Below are positions 33,902-44,738 of a stretch of 64,000 nt of DNA, piece after piece (within the stretch, counting starts at the first letter, position 1; the number at the start of each line of letters is the position of its first letter). The position numbers were made by a program, and so were the translations under genes. The stretch covers positions 25,665,088-25,729,087 of the forward strand of contig NC_052615.1 of assembly GCF_016545825.1 (NCBI RefSeq), read 5' to 3'. The DNA comes from Eucalyptus grandis. Its lineage: Eukaryota > Streptophyta > Magnoliopsida > Myrtales > Myrtaceae. The notes under the pieces were generated by a model. The model ran no database searches, was not told where the DNA came from, and saw only the letters and a program-made list of their open reading frames with translations.

Positions 33902-34379
33902 TGTTAAGAAAAGCCAGAAGAACAAAAGCGAGGAAAAAGAGGCTTCTCAGCTAATGCTATCAGCGATACCAGGAAGAACAGGGGAAGCTAAGAACAGAGG
34001 AAGCAAGACATACAAGAGTGATAAAGAGAAAACATATGTAGAAGAGGAAGGAGAATATGTACATGCTGCTAAGAAGAATGAGAAGAAAACCGGTTGTGAA
34101 AACTCTGTATAATGCTGCGAGTCTTGACTAGTCTCGGCAGTTAGTCTAGAATAGTTCAATTCTGGAAGTTAGTCAACGTTTGCTTCAGTTAGTTACTTTT
34201 TCTTCAACTGAATCAATACCTGTAAAACAGTGTTTCAGAGTTAGTCCTTGTATATAAAAGGATAACTCTCGATTGAATAGATCATTAAGGAAAAACAGAA
34301 TAGAAAGGAAGTTCTTCATCTCAAGATCCCTCTACAGATTCTTCATCCTATTTTTCTTCTCTGCGCATAAACTTCTTCA
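33902..34379 (+). repeat. 3' LTR of copia element B
   Basis: Same length as the 5' LTR, with about 11 substitutions and no indel. It is followed by the AGTTT target duplication. Confidence 0.95.
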
Positions 34380-35249
34380 AGTTTCTGTTAAATTCGAAGG
34401 CATACCAGTGGAGTTTGCATATTATTGATTGATCGGTTGGTCATTAAGCATGATTTAGTAGAATTTTACTCATCGACCCAGACTGACACACCTATTCCCG
34501 TTCTATTCCTATGTTTGTCTCTGTGGTGATGGATGGCAGTCGATGACGAGTAAACGGATTCGAGTTAATGGCTGGAGCGTTGATCCATTGAAGCATTCGG
34601 GTCAGTCTGTTTCTCCAATCTTATGTTCTGTCCATTTCCTTTACTGTTGCGATTGTGGGGTGTTGAGTCGATGGTGACAGAGGACGGCCGTAGTCACTGA
34701 ATTGTACTGATTTAGGTGAATATCTGTTGATAATTTTAGTGTTTCAGCTCTTGAACTTCGACAAGAAATGGATCTGGGAATGGTGGACTCGGCGTCAAGG
34801 ATGAACAACGATCATAAAACGAGAGGAGAACAACAACAACAAAAAAAGAAGAGAAAATAGGCCCTTTTCAATGGAAAATAAGTTCAATGTGGGCTTAGTA
34901 TGTATTTGTCATGGGGATGGGTTTTGTGCGGTAATGTTCAGGAATGGGTTTAAGATATGATTGGGCTGAATCCGGTTCTAGCAAATTTGTATTGATATAA
35001 ATGCATTGAAAATCCTAAAACTTACCATGAAAATATAATTTTTTTTTGGTAAGTACCATGAAAAATATAATTGAGTTCTAAAAATTTCAAAAAGTGTAAT
35101 TAAGTCATGAAATTTATCATAAAGTATAATTAAGTCCTAAAACTTTCAAAAGAATAATCAAATTTATCTTTAGGGATGGACCTCTCAAGAAAAGATAGGT
35201 TTAGAGGTAATGAATTTGTTACGAAAGTAAAATCAAGTCTTAAAATTAT
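34380..35249 (+). repeat. Unit II continuation of the gene X block
   Basis: Aligns with 10716-11560. It includes a 'tttcag' acceptor-like site near 34746 followed by 'CTCTTGAACTTCGACAAG', with one extra base relative to unit I, so any exon there is frameshifted. 34995-35165 holds a decayed 'cctaaaactt' TIR element. Confidence 0.5.
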
Positions 35250-35640
35250 TGTTATTGGCGTGAGTGCGGGATTGAATTTTTATAGGTTGATATGGCGATA
35301 CATCTTTGGCCTCGTGTGCCTAAATATTTTTGGTGTTACTCACCGGATTGATTTGAAAGTTCTGAGACTACAGAGAAAGATGACATCACTACTTCTATGA
35401 AGGCCTATGAAGCTTTTGAAATAATTGCAAGCATCACCCATGACTCTTGCTCTTAATAGATGCAGAAAATGTTACTTCCTGCGGTTTTTGCGCATCTATG
35501 CCACGAAAGAGAGATGCATAGAAGTCGAACGCAAGTTCCAATTCAACAGCAAAGTCAACTATATGCTAGTAAACATCACATTCTTCAACAAACCTTCAGC
35601 GGAGTACAAACCAACAGTCGATAACGGCAAGTTTTAAATT
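35250..35640 (+). pseudogene. Gene X remnant, unit II copy (product unknown)
   Basis: An open frame at 35425-35637 includes KERCIEVERKFQFNSKVNYM, aligning with RNYAIEGRHIEVEGK and what follows it in unit III. The upstream half aligns as DNA but is full of stops. No named family is recognised. Confidence 0.4.
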
Positions 35641-35763
35641 TGGACAACTGACATAAAAGTGCTCGAACTTGAAGGCTGACAAAGCAAAAAGAAAATTTCC
35701 CGTGCACAAGGTCAACTTATTAGATTTCCTAGCGACCAGAATGGAGCCTCGGCGTCAGGGAAA

Positions 35764-36447
35764 TCAAAAGATACGGTGTATCCCGCAATCAAGCAAGAAC
35801 TTTCGTATATATCCTTTGCCAGACCTATGTAGCAACCACGCATGAGCCTCGTGGTCAGGTAAATCAGACAAGAAGCACACGGCAAAGAGAAGTCCATAGG
35901 TAACACAAACAGAGACTCCATCCTCGAAACTCTGGGGGAATCTCTCCGATGCCAGACTCAGCGCCACATGAAAGGCTACGAACAGCCCGTGCATAGCAAT
36001 TATAATGCAACCTTCCACGGTCGGAATATATTTCGGCTTTTGACCATAGCTGTACGTTAAACTTACAAAATGTAAGAATATTGCCGAGACGGAGAAAATG
36101 AACGCCAAAGGGTTAGACGTCACAAAGGTTCTAAAAAATGGCCTGCCATTATGAACTGCCATTCCATCGTCATTATAACCTCCGGGAACTGTGAAGGCTG
36201 CGGTAAAGCTTACGGTGGCTATCAGCCCTGCCACTAGTAGTTGAGCATCCATAATGCCTCTTTCTGACAAAGTGAAATTATCTCTATTGGCAATCTTACT
36301 TCCTGTAGTTGTCAATATAGAGGGTTGACCTCGAGCAAATTGATTGTCTAATCTCTTCTTGCCATGTTCAACAAACCAGCCTTGAAAACCCGGGAGTCCA
36401 TGAGATCCTTTCAACAGGTAATAAACTTTCGTAGCGTCGTAGCCAAT
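35764..36447 (-). CDS. Exon 3 of ANK-PGG copy B: PGG domain
   Basis: Open from an AG acceptor (36448-36449) to the stop at 35764, 227 codons. It has 'LLVAGLIATVSFTAAFTV' as the first helix, then PGGYNDDG, and three further hydrophobic segments ending in a soluble tail. Nearest relative: copy A at 12010-12749. Confidence 0.85.
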   Translation of the reverse strand: MGYDATKVYYLLKGSHGLPGFQGWFVEHGKKRLDNQFARGQPSILTTTGSKIANRDNFTLSERGIMDAQLLVAGLIATVSFTAAFTVPGGYNDDGMAVHNGRPFFRTFVTSNPLAFIFSVSAIFLHFVSLTYSYGQKPKYIPTVEGCIIIAMHGLFVAFHVALSLASERFPQSFEDGVSVCVTYGLLFAVCFLSDLPDHEAHAWLLHRSGKGYIRKFLLDCGIHRIF

Positions 36448-38157
36448 CTAAAAAATGTACAGAATATATCAATTAACATGTGAAAGTTTTCCAATGAAAT
36501 AATTCAAGAGCCTCAATTTACACACTCAAAATCCATATATAACAAATAGAACTCCTATCAATTATTAAAACGTCATGGAGAATTCATTCATATCATCTCT
36601 TTTAGATAAATAGAGTTTCCTAAAGTAAACATTCTAATTACAAGTGTGCTATCCCGGTCCTGATTTATTCTCCATTTTTCTTCTCTTTTTCCTTTCCTTT
36701 TCTTTCTTTTTACTCTTTATGGTATACCCTAAATTTAGAGAATTTCCATACTAAATGTTTGCCATGTTTTCAAGATAACTAAGATTTAGACAACTACTTT
36801 TGAACTAGTTGAAGACCCCTGTGTTGCTCGGATTTGAAACTTATTGAAAAATTTTGCTTAGATGATATGATATGATCATACAACGTAATAGTTACATATG
36901 TACATGTATCTATCAACTAATCAACAAAATTAACTAATATTCAAATTGCTTTGCTAAGTGATTTGTCATAAACTATACCTTCCTATTTGAATAATTTGTC
37001 ACTGAATAATTTTAATAAAGCAAAATATTCAATCTTAAAATTGTTTTAAACAGCGTATATTTAATGCATTTAATTGTTGGATATTAATACAATTTTTTTT
37101 TCATGAAATCGGATTGTAAGTTGGGCTTTAATATGTGGGAATGAGTTAGATGGTTAAAAACTATAAGCATTAAATGGATTATAAAGACTTCTATTTTGAA
37201 GATTTTTGCAATAATAGCTACTGGTAAGATAATTATTATGCCTATAAAATTTCTATACGACAATGCAAATTCCTAGCTATGTTATAGACTGGAAATAAAA
37301 ATTCGGATACAACTTTTCAACTACAAATTTTTGTTATTTTGCAATACTCATAAATATTGCCTAATTAATTTTTCCATTAGTCTATACATAATTCACTTTT
37401 TACTTCGTCAATAAGTCGTTTTTGTCCACACATCCAATTTATAGATAAATTAATATTTTTAAGAAGAAAAAGAAGAAGAAGAAGATATGACAATACACAT
37501 TTAGTTAATGATAAAAAAAATACAATATATACCAACTCGTATCCAAAAAAAAAAAAACATAGAGACTTCAAATCATGAGTTTAGGTTTGTTGACTATTAT
37601 ATCAGATCACTTCTAAATTCATAAGCTATATGAATTGATGTTGATATAATGTTCCTTCAAATCATGAGTTTAGGTTTGTTGACTATTATATCAGATCACA
37701 TTTAAATTCGTAAGCTATATGAATTGATGTTGATATTTTGTAGGAACGTTAATGATAAAGAAAGACTTTATTTTTGTCCAATTAAAAATAGTTCGTTTGC
37801 TAATTAATGTTAGGTGAGGTGGGAGGCCACGAAGCCTTGTGATAATGAGGCTCAACCACAAAGTTCAATTCTACCCAATTTTCTCATTCTTTATTGTAAT
37901 TTATGAATTGTGAAATCACTTCACTCCGAGGCCCTTTTTCAAATGTGTGTCCAACTGATTTGGAACGAGAATTGAAAATATAGTTAATATGCTTAAACAT
38001 TCGAATAAACAAAACAAAGTTGACGCAAAAAGACTTCAATTGGGTAGTTTGTTTGCACATGAAATGAGTATCACTCAGGCCACAGTTTCTAAATGATACT
38101 GAAGAAATTTCTCTAAAAGTGAACAAATCGAGCTCTATAATGTTCAAGCAAGCATAC
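36448..38157 (-). other. Intron 2 of ANK-PGG copy B
   Basis: AT-rich intron with GT (next to 38158) and AG (36448-36449) borders. Proximal 36448-36715 aligns with 12750-13010, distal 37560-37870 with 18820-19130. It holds an 89-bp tandem duplication. Confidence 0.7.
37569..37735. repeat. 89-bp tandem duplication in intron 2 of copy B
   Basis: Two copies starting caaatcatgagtttagg at 37569 and 37658, with a few substitutions. The second copy is cut a few bases short. Confidence 0.8.
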
Positions 38158-38665
38158 CTCCTTATAAGTATCAAAAATGTCAATTGCGGTCAAATGATCC
38201 TTATTTTTAGCCAAATGGTCCACCCTCTTGTCTTGTGCAAGTATGAATATGATGTTGTAACTTCTATGAAGTGCAGCCAAATGCAGAGCCGTGTTTCCAT
38301 CGGTGTCTTGTTCGTTGATGAGATACTTCAGGTTTGGCATTCGTAGTATGTACTTAACTACATTCACTCGTCCACCGACAACAGCTGCATGAAGAGCCGT
38401 CTGCCCTTTGGTGTTTATTATGTCAAAAGCATCAAGACAGGATCTAACAAGCTCATCAATGACCTTGGCATGGCCTTGAAATGCTGCAAGGTGAAGAGCC
38501 GATTCCCCGCATTGTCTAAATCGTATGTCACAGAAGTATCATGTTGGAGGAGTACTCTAACTGCTTCAACTTTGCCCAAGTAAGCAACGTAATGAAGAGG
38601 AGTCCACCCCATATCATCTCTTTCTCTGATCGCTTCTGGTCTTTTCTCCATGATTTTCTCCCAAA
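38158..38665 (-). CDS. Exon 2 of ANK-PGG copy B: ankyrin repeats (frame broken)
   Basis: The AG acceptor lies at 38666-38667 and the donor GTATGC follows 38158. The first frame reads KRPEAIRERDDMGWTPLHY and then an ankyrin unit. One base is missing near 38505 and the exon continues in a second frame with 'GNTALHLAALHRSYNIIF'. It ends in IDIFDTYKE at the donor. Confidence 0.78.
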
Positions 38666-39608
38666 CTTTGCATATAAAATAGGAAAATGTTATGATTTAG
38701 TCTGTTTATAGCATCTAGACATAGATACTAAAACTGCGCTTCATCGTGTTAAGTTTTTCCCATTTTGTGTGTACTAGGAAGGACTATGTCATGGTAATTT
38801 GAAGTTTTTCTGGCGATCTTGTGTAACACTTGTAGAACCTGAATGCTTTCAATCTAGCATAATGCAGAAATTCATAAAGTTTATCAATTGAAAAGTGAAA
38901 TTGTTAGAAATTCGTTAAGCAGTTTGAGAAGAAGTTTCTCATATTTTTGGCAAGGCATTTGCACTGTCAAGGCTAGAATAAAAGGCTAAAATTTACTCCA
39001 ATGCCAATCATTTTATGGAAAATATCCTGTCCAACTCAACTTTATAAGAGGATTTAGATAATGAAAGAGGACTAGCACCTTCTACATTTTCAAAAGTAAA
39101 ATCATTGCATCCCTTTCCTTTCAAGTCATCATAATTTACCCTCAAGGATTAAGAAATTTAGCATATATACCCTGATCCTTTGTATATATATTGCCACGTG
39201 CCTCATCATCACTTGCAAGCTGAAAATATTGGTATAGTTTAGGAAATAAAAGTAAGAGAACAAGATCTAGAAAAACGTGTAGAAAGAAATTAGCGTGTGC
39301 GAAATGCTATTACGAACATTGTAAATAGCAATTTTTCCGAATTGATGGATAATCTAAAATGGATACTATTTTTTTTTTTTTTTGGTCCGTGTTTCAAGAG
39401 AAGATGAATCGGTTGGACTTATTTTATAGTCGATAAGTAAAACAATAAAGAAAATGCAATGAGAATTACAACTCAAATCTTTCCAAAACATAACCCTCGT
39501 ATATTACTAATCAAATAGCGTGTTCGACCTCTCCCCAAACTAAACATAATAATAAATAAATATGTTTTGGATTTGCTATCACTGGGCTTATTATCTTGTA
39601 ATACTTAC
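38666..39608 (-). other. Intron 1 of ANK-PGG copy B
   Basis: AT-rich intron. 38690-39100 aligns with 19770-20200 and 61830-62240, so intron 1 is shared by all three genes. No gene inside. Confidence 0.68.
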
Positions 39609-40240
39609 TGGTCAATGAGAGAGATTCCGGCATGCAAAGCTGTCAAACCCTTAGGGCCCTTATGTGAGGATGACCATGAGAAAACACCTAAAATCAGCTC
39701 AGTGGCATGAGAAAGTTCTTGATCTATTGCAAGATAAAGTGGAGACTCATTAGCAGCATTAATAATATCACACAGTTGAGAATCCTCTTCAATCAGCAAC
39801 TGCACCACCAAATTATGGCCTCCTCTTATTGCATGGTGCAGCGCCGTATCCTTATGCAAATTCTACTTTCAAGTAGCTCTTTGCATGCATCAACTTGTCC
39901 GTTCTCAACAACCCAATGAAGTAATTTTGTGAAATCAGTGAAGACTCGAACCGCCGCAACTTCCCACTTTAGCAGCAAGATGCAGGGGAGTGTCTCCTTT
40001 GTCGTTAACTTGCCAACAAAGGGACGGTCTTGATGAACATTGAAGAAGACCTTCAATGAAATTTACTTGCCTGTATTGAGCCGCAACATGAAGAATGTTG
40101 TTCTCCTTTGGTGTTGTTTGGGGGAAAAGGTCCTCTCCATTTCCTGAAATTATTGTCTCCAAGGAATCAAAGTCTCCCGACTTTACAACCTCATACACTT
40201 TAGGATGCACTCTCACTGTCTCTCTACCTTTCTCAAGATA
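39609..40240 (-). CDS. Exon 1 of ANK-PGG copy B: N-terminus and ankyrins (frame broken)
   Basis: 'VHPKVYEVVKSGDFDSLETI' is followed by ankyrin units 'NNILHVAAQYRQVNFIEGLL' and 'GDTPLHLAAKVG'. Then a frame change, 'VFTDFTKLLHWVVENG', another frame change, and 'KDTALHHAIRGGHNLVVQLL'. It ends at a donor (GTAAGTATT after 39609). A 36-base part (39917-39952) recurs in the tandem array at 41827-44738. Confidence 0.78.
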
Positions 40241-40277
40241 TAGAGTAGTTGTGAGTGAACTTGTGTATATAAAGAAT

Positions 40278-41725
40278 GGGGAAATTGTCCAAAAAGTCCT
40301 AAACCTATTGCATTATTACCAATTCAGTCCTAAACCTTTTAACTTTGCCAATTTAGTCCTAAACATTTTTACTTCTTGTTGATTTAGTCCATCCGACCAA
40401 TTTTGGCCGGGAAATGCTAATGTGGATGCCGGCGATGCCACGTAGGACTATCGGTACGCGTGGATAATTTTTAATAATTTTTAATATTTTAATATTTTAA
40501 TATTTTTTTTTATTTTTTTCCCTTTTTTTTCTTTCTTTTCTTTTTGGCTTTTTTCTTGGCCTTTTCGGTGGCTGGCCACTAGCCACAGCTAGCTAGCTAG
40601 CCTCACCCATCACTGGCAAGACCCGGCCGCACAAGGAGGAGCCCCGGCGAGGGGAGCCCTCGCCCAGGTGCGGCCCGACAAGGGTCGCCTGGGTGAGGCC
40701 GACCCTCACCCAAGCCAAGGCAGCCTCGCCAAGAGTCGGCCGGGCAACGGCGACGCGGAGCAAGGCCGCCTGGCTGCCGGGCAAGGGCCGGCCTCACTAG
40801 ATCTGGTGAGAGGAGCCCTCACCAAGGCTAGCCCCCGCCCTGGCATGTGTCAGCCTCGCCTAGACCAGATCTGGCACGAGCTTCGCCCCGACGGCCCCTC
40901 AGTCGACGTCGTCAAGTTGAACCTGGTAAGCCCTTGCTTGTGTTATGTTTTCGCCCTGATTAGTGCACATCAGGCCGAAGCCCGCAATCGTTCGACTCAC
41001 GTGAGCTCCAGTCCCGCTAATTCCCCGTTGAGTTGTTATGTGTTACCATTTGCTTGTCGAAAGTTCCGGTGTGTACTTGGGTCTCAATCAAGCCGAAATC
41101 CCTCTTTCCCATAGCCTACACTAGGTGTTCGATGTAATGCCACAATGAGATTTAGTTTTCTTTCGTTGTCTTGGCCATAGTCAAGTCGTCCGGGTTTCGT
41201 CCCGGTGAACCAAGTTTTTTCTTCACGTGATGGTTAGCATTCCAAGCGTCTGGTGGTGGTCGGACTGAACGACCGACGTTGGATGGTGGCTCTGATGCCT
41301 TAAAGGTCGGTGAAGGGATCGTCATAGTGGTGGCGCTAGTTTAGGCAAGGGAGCTACGAAGAGCATTTGGTGAGGAGAGGGGCTCATCGAGGAAGAAGAC
41401 AAGCGTGGAGAACAAGAGAAAAAGAAATAAAAAGAAAAAAAGAAAAGGAAAAAAAGCCAAAAAAGAGAGAAAGAAAAGACAAAAGGAAAAAAAAATTACA
41501 TAAATTCAATAAAATAATAAAATATTATTAAAAATTATCCACATCAACGCTATTGGTCCTATGTGGCATTGCTGGCGTCCACGCCAGCATTTTCTAATCA
41601 AAATTGATTGGATGGACTGAATCGGCAAGAACTGAAAAGGTTTAGAATTGAATTGATAAAGTTTAAAGGTTTATGACTGAATTTGCAAAAGTGCAATAGG
41701 TTTAGGACTTTTGGACAATTTCCCC
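40278..41725. mobile_element. Mutator-like non-autonomous element with 9-bp target duplication
   Basis: The inverted arms of about 240 bp start 'ggggaaattgtccaaaa' at both ends and repeat 'agtcctaaacc' words. The exact 9-bp duplication ATAAAGAAT lies at 40269-40277 and 41726-41734, the hallmark length of Mutator insertions. The core (40555-41400) is GC-rich and has no transposase. It lies about 60 bp upstream of the ANK-PGG copy B coding region. Flanking leader bases (agtgaac.. and gagctcaagtgggagg) align with the undisturbed leader of gene 1 (21870-21925), so it landed in the 5' leader. Confidence 0.9.
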
Positions 41726-41826
41726 ATAAAGAATGAGCTCAAGTGGGAGGAATTTATTTCATAATATAACTTTAGAAAATCCATATTGCTCTAATTCTTG
41801 GAAGTTTCCGTTCTGCCACACATAAA

Positions 41827-44738
41827 TTAAAAGGAAAGCACAAATCTCCCTGTAGCTTTTTTTTTTTCTAAACTTCTAAGGCATCTTGTCTTCAACTTTT
41901 CCATAAGAAGCAAAACCATTTCACATCCAGGATACTTCCTGGAACGTGGTAACTTTAGACTTCTATGCCTTCCCCATGTGAGGTAGGTAGCAACGAGAAC
42001 CACCCTTGATAGTTCTTCAGCCAAATGAATGTCTAAGCAACCTTCAAGGATGGAGTCATTGGATCGTCTCATCAAGACTGAATCAACTACTTATGAAATT
42101 ACCAATTACTATAGCAACCACTTTGCCGTTACAGAGCACCCGCCCTACCCCCATTTCTAACATCCCACTATCATTCCAAATCTAACAACATGCCACCTTT
42201 GTCACTAAATTTAACATTGCCACCAAAATTATGATTTTTCTAGTCATTTATTACACTAAAAATTAGGGATTGGGTTCAATCCCTAAACAAATAATATCAA
42301 CATAGCATAGTTTTCATAATGGGAGTGCGTACCATGGAATATTACGCATGTGACTTTTTTCTTATTGGGTGGTGCCACTTAAAATTGAAGTAATTTTGTG
42401 AAATCCGTGAAGACTCGAACCACTTTGCAACTTAAAAGGAAAGCATAGATCTCCGTGTAGCTTCTTTTTTTTCTTTTTCTTTTTTCTTTTTTCTAAACTT
42501 CTAAGGCATCTTGTCTTCTGCTTTTCCCTAAGAAGCAAAACCATTTCACATCCAGGATACTTCTTGAAACGTGGTAACTTTAGACTTCTACGCCTTCCCC
42601 ATGTGAGGTAGGTAGCAACGAGAACCACCTCGATATTTCTTCAGCCAAGTAAACGTCTAAGGAACCTTCAGGGATAGAGTCATTGGATCGTCTCATCAAG
42701 GCTGAATCAACTGCTTATGAAGTTACCAATTACTATCACAACCACTTTTGCCGTTACCATGCACCAGCCCTACCCCCATTTCTAACATCCCACTATCATT
42801 CCAAAGCTAACAACATGCCATCGTTGTCATTAAATTTAACATTGACACCTAAGTTATGATTTTTCTAGTCGTTTACTACACTAAAAATTTTGGATTGGGT
42901 TCAATCCCTAAAAAAATAATATCAACATAGCATAGTTTGCATAATGGGGAGTGCATACCATGGAACATTACGATGCGAATTTTTCCTATTGAGTGGTGCC
43001 ACTTAAAATTGAAGCAATTTTGTGAAATTAGTGAAGACTCGAATCACTTCGCAACTTAAAACGAAAGCACAAGTCTCCCTGCAACTGCTTTTTTTCTTTT
43101 TCTAAACTTCTAAGGCATCTTGTCTTCCACTTTTCCCTAAGATGCAAAACCACGTCACATCCAGGATACTTCCTGGAACGTGCACACTTTAGACTTCTAC
43201 ACCTTCCCCATGTGAGGTAGGTAGCAACAAGAACCATCCTCCATAGTTCTTCAACTAAGTGAATGTCTAAGGAACCTTCAAGGATGGAGTCTTCGGATCG
43301 TCTCATCAAGGCTGAATCAATTGCTTATGAATTTACCAATTACTATCACAACCACTATTGCTGTTACCATGCACCAGCCCTACCCCAATTTCTAACATGC
43401 CACTATCATTCCAAATCTAACAACATGCCACTGTTGTCACTAAATTTAACATTGACACCTAAATTATGATTTTTTCCAGTCGTTTATTACACTAAAAATT
43501 AGGGATTGGGTTCAATCCCAAAACAAATAATATCAACATAGCATAGTATGCATAATGGGGAGTGCGTACCATGGAACATTACGCATGCGACTTTTCCTAT
43601 TCAGTGGTGCAACTTAAAATTGAAGTAATTTTGTGAAATTAGTGAAGACTCGAACCACTTCACAACTTAAAACGAAAGCACACGTCTCCTTGCAACTTAT
43701 TTTTTCTTTTTTCTTTTTTCTAAACTTCTAAGGCGTCTTGTCTTCCACTTTTCCATAAGAAGCAAAACCATTTAACATCCAGGATACTTCTTTGAACGTG
43801 GTAACTTTAGACTTCTACGCCTTCCACATGTGAGATATGTAGCAAGGAGAACAAGCTCGATAGTCCTTCAGCGAAGTAAATGTTTAAGGAACCATCAAGG
43901 AGAGAGTCATTGGATCGTCTCATCATGGCTGAATCAACTGCTTATGAAGTTACCAATTACTATCACAACCACTGTCGCCGTTACCATGCACCAGCCCTAC
44001 CCTCATTTCTAACTTCCCACTATCATTCCAAATCTAACAACAAGCCACCGTTGTCACTAAATTTAACATTGACATCTAAATTATGATTTTTTCTTGTTTA
44101 TTACACTAAAAATTAGGGATTGGGTTCAATCCCTAAAAAAATAATATCAACATAGCATAGTTTTCATAATGGGGAGTGCGTACCATGGAATATTACACAT
44201 GCAACTTTTTCTTATTGAGTGGTGCCGCTTAAAATTGAAGCAATTTTGTGAAATCAGTGAAGACTTGAACCACTTCGCAACTTAAAAGGAAAGCACAGGT
44301 CTCCCTGCAGCTTCTTTTTTCTTTTTCTAAACTTCTAAGGCGTCTTGTCTTCCACTTTTCCATAAGATGCAAAACCATTTCACATCCAGGATACTTCCTG
44401 GAACGTGGTCACTTTAGACTTCTACGCCTTCCCTATGTGAGGTAGGTAGCAACAAGAACCATCCTCCATAGTTCTTCAACTAAGTGAATGTCTAAGGAAC
44501 CTTCAAGGATGGAGTCTTCGAATCATCTCATCAAGGCTGAATCAATTGCTTATGAAGTTACCAATTACTATCACAACCACTGAAGTCGTTACCATGCACC
44601 AGCCCTACCCCCATTTCTAAGATGCCACTATCATTCCAAATCTAACAATATGCCACCGTTGTCACTAAATTTAACATTGACACCTAAATTATGATTTTTT
44701 CTAGTCGTTTATTACACTAAAAATTAGGGATTGGGTTC
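41827..44738. repeat. Tandem array, five copies of about 612 bp
   Basis: The anchor 'catccaggatactt' recurs at about 41931, 42546, 43155, 43773 and 44380, spacings 615, 609, 618 and 607. The last copy stops at 'gattgggttc' (44738), so there are about 4.75 units. Copies differ by scattered substitutions and by lengths of CTTTTT runs. Each junction (42386-42421, about 43011, 43623, 44237) holds a 36-base piece matching exon 1 of ANK-PGG copy B with few changes. A minus-strand frame of 82-93 codons (RKYPGCEMVL core) stays open in units 1-3 but not in all units. It is not a recognised protein. Confidence 0.9.

Larger units (their letters stand above)
28737..34379 (+). mobile_element. Ty1/copia LTR retrotransposon B, degenerate
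   Basis: A 5.64-kb element with two 478-bp LTRs and a perfect 5-bp target duplication AGTTT (28732-28736 and 34380-34384). The primer-binding site is TGGTATCGAGCAG, and 'ttgaggggggc' precedes the 3' LTR. The LTRs differ at about 11 of 478 positions by eye, roughly 2.3 %, so it is older than element A. gag is mostly open. pol is broken by several stops and frameshifts but keeps the copia order. It inserted into the gene X block after the units duplicated, because unit I has the empty site near 10715. Confidence 0.95.
35764..40240 (-). pseudogene. ACD6-like ankyrin-repeat/PGG gene (unit II, copy B), damaged
   Basis: Three minus-strand exons with clean splice sites: 39609-40216 (N-terminus and ankyrins), 38158-38665 (ankyrins), 35764-36447 (PGG). 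It is the best preserved gene structure in the window, but exon 1 has at least two frame changes (near 39955 and 39868) and exon 2 one (near 38505). The start codon region is altered too: the two Met codons of gene 1 are replaced (the second by GTG before HPK), and no other in-frame ATG is visible just upstream. A Mutator-like element sits 60 bp upstream. Family function (defence and cell-death signalling at membranes) is inferred from ACD6 relatives. Confidence 0.82.

Noticed and set aside
41827..44738. CRISPR-like array
   Set aside because: Units of about 612 bp without short repeat-spacer structure; this is a plant tandem repeat.
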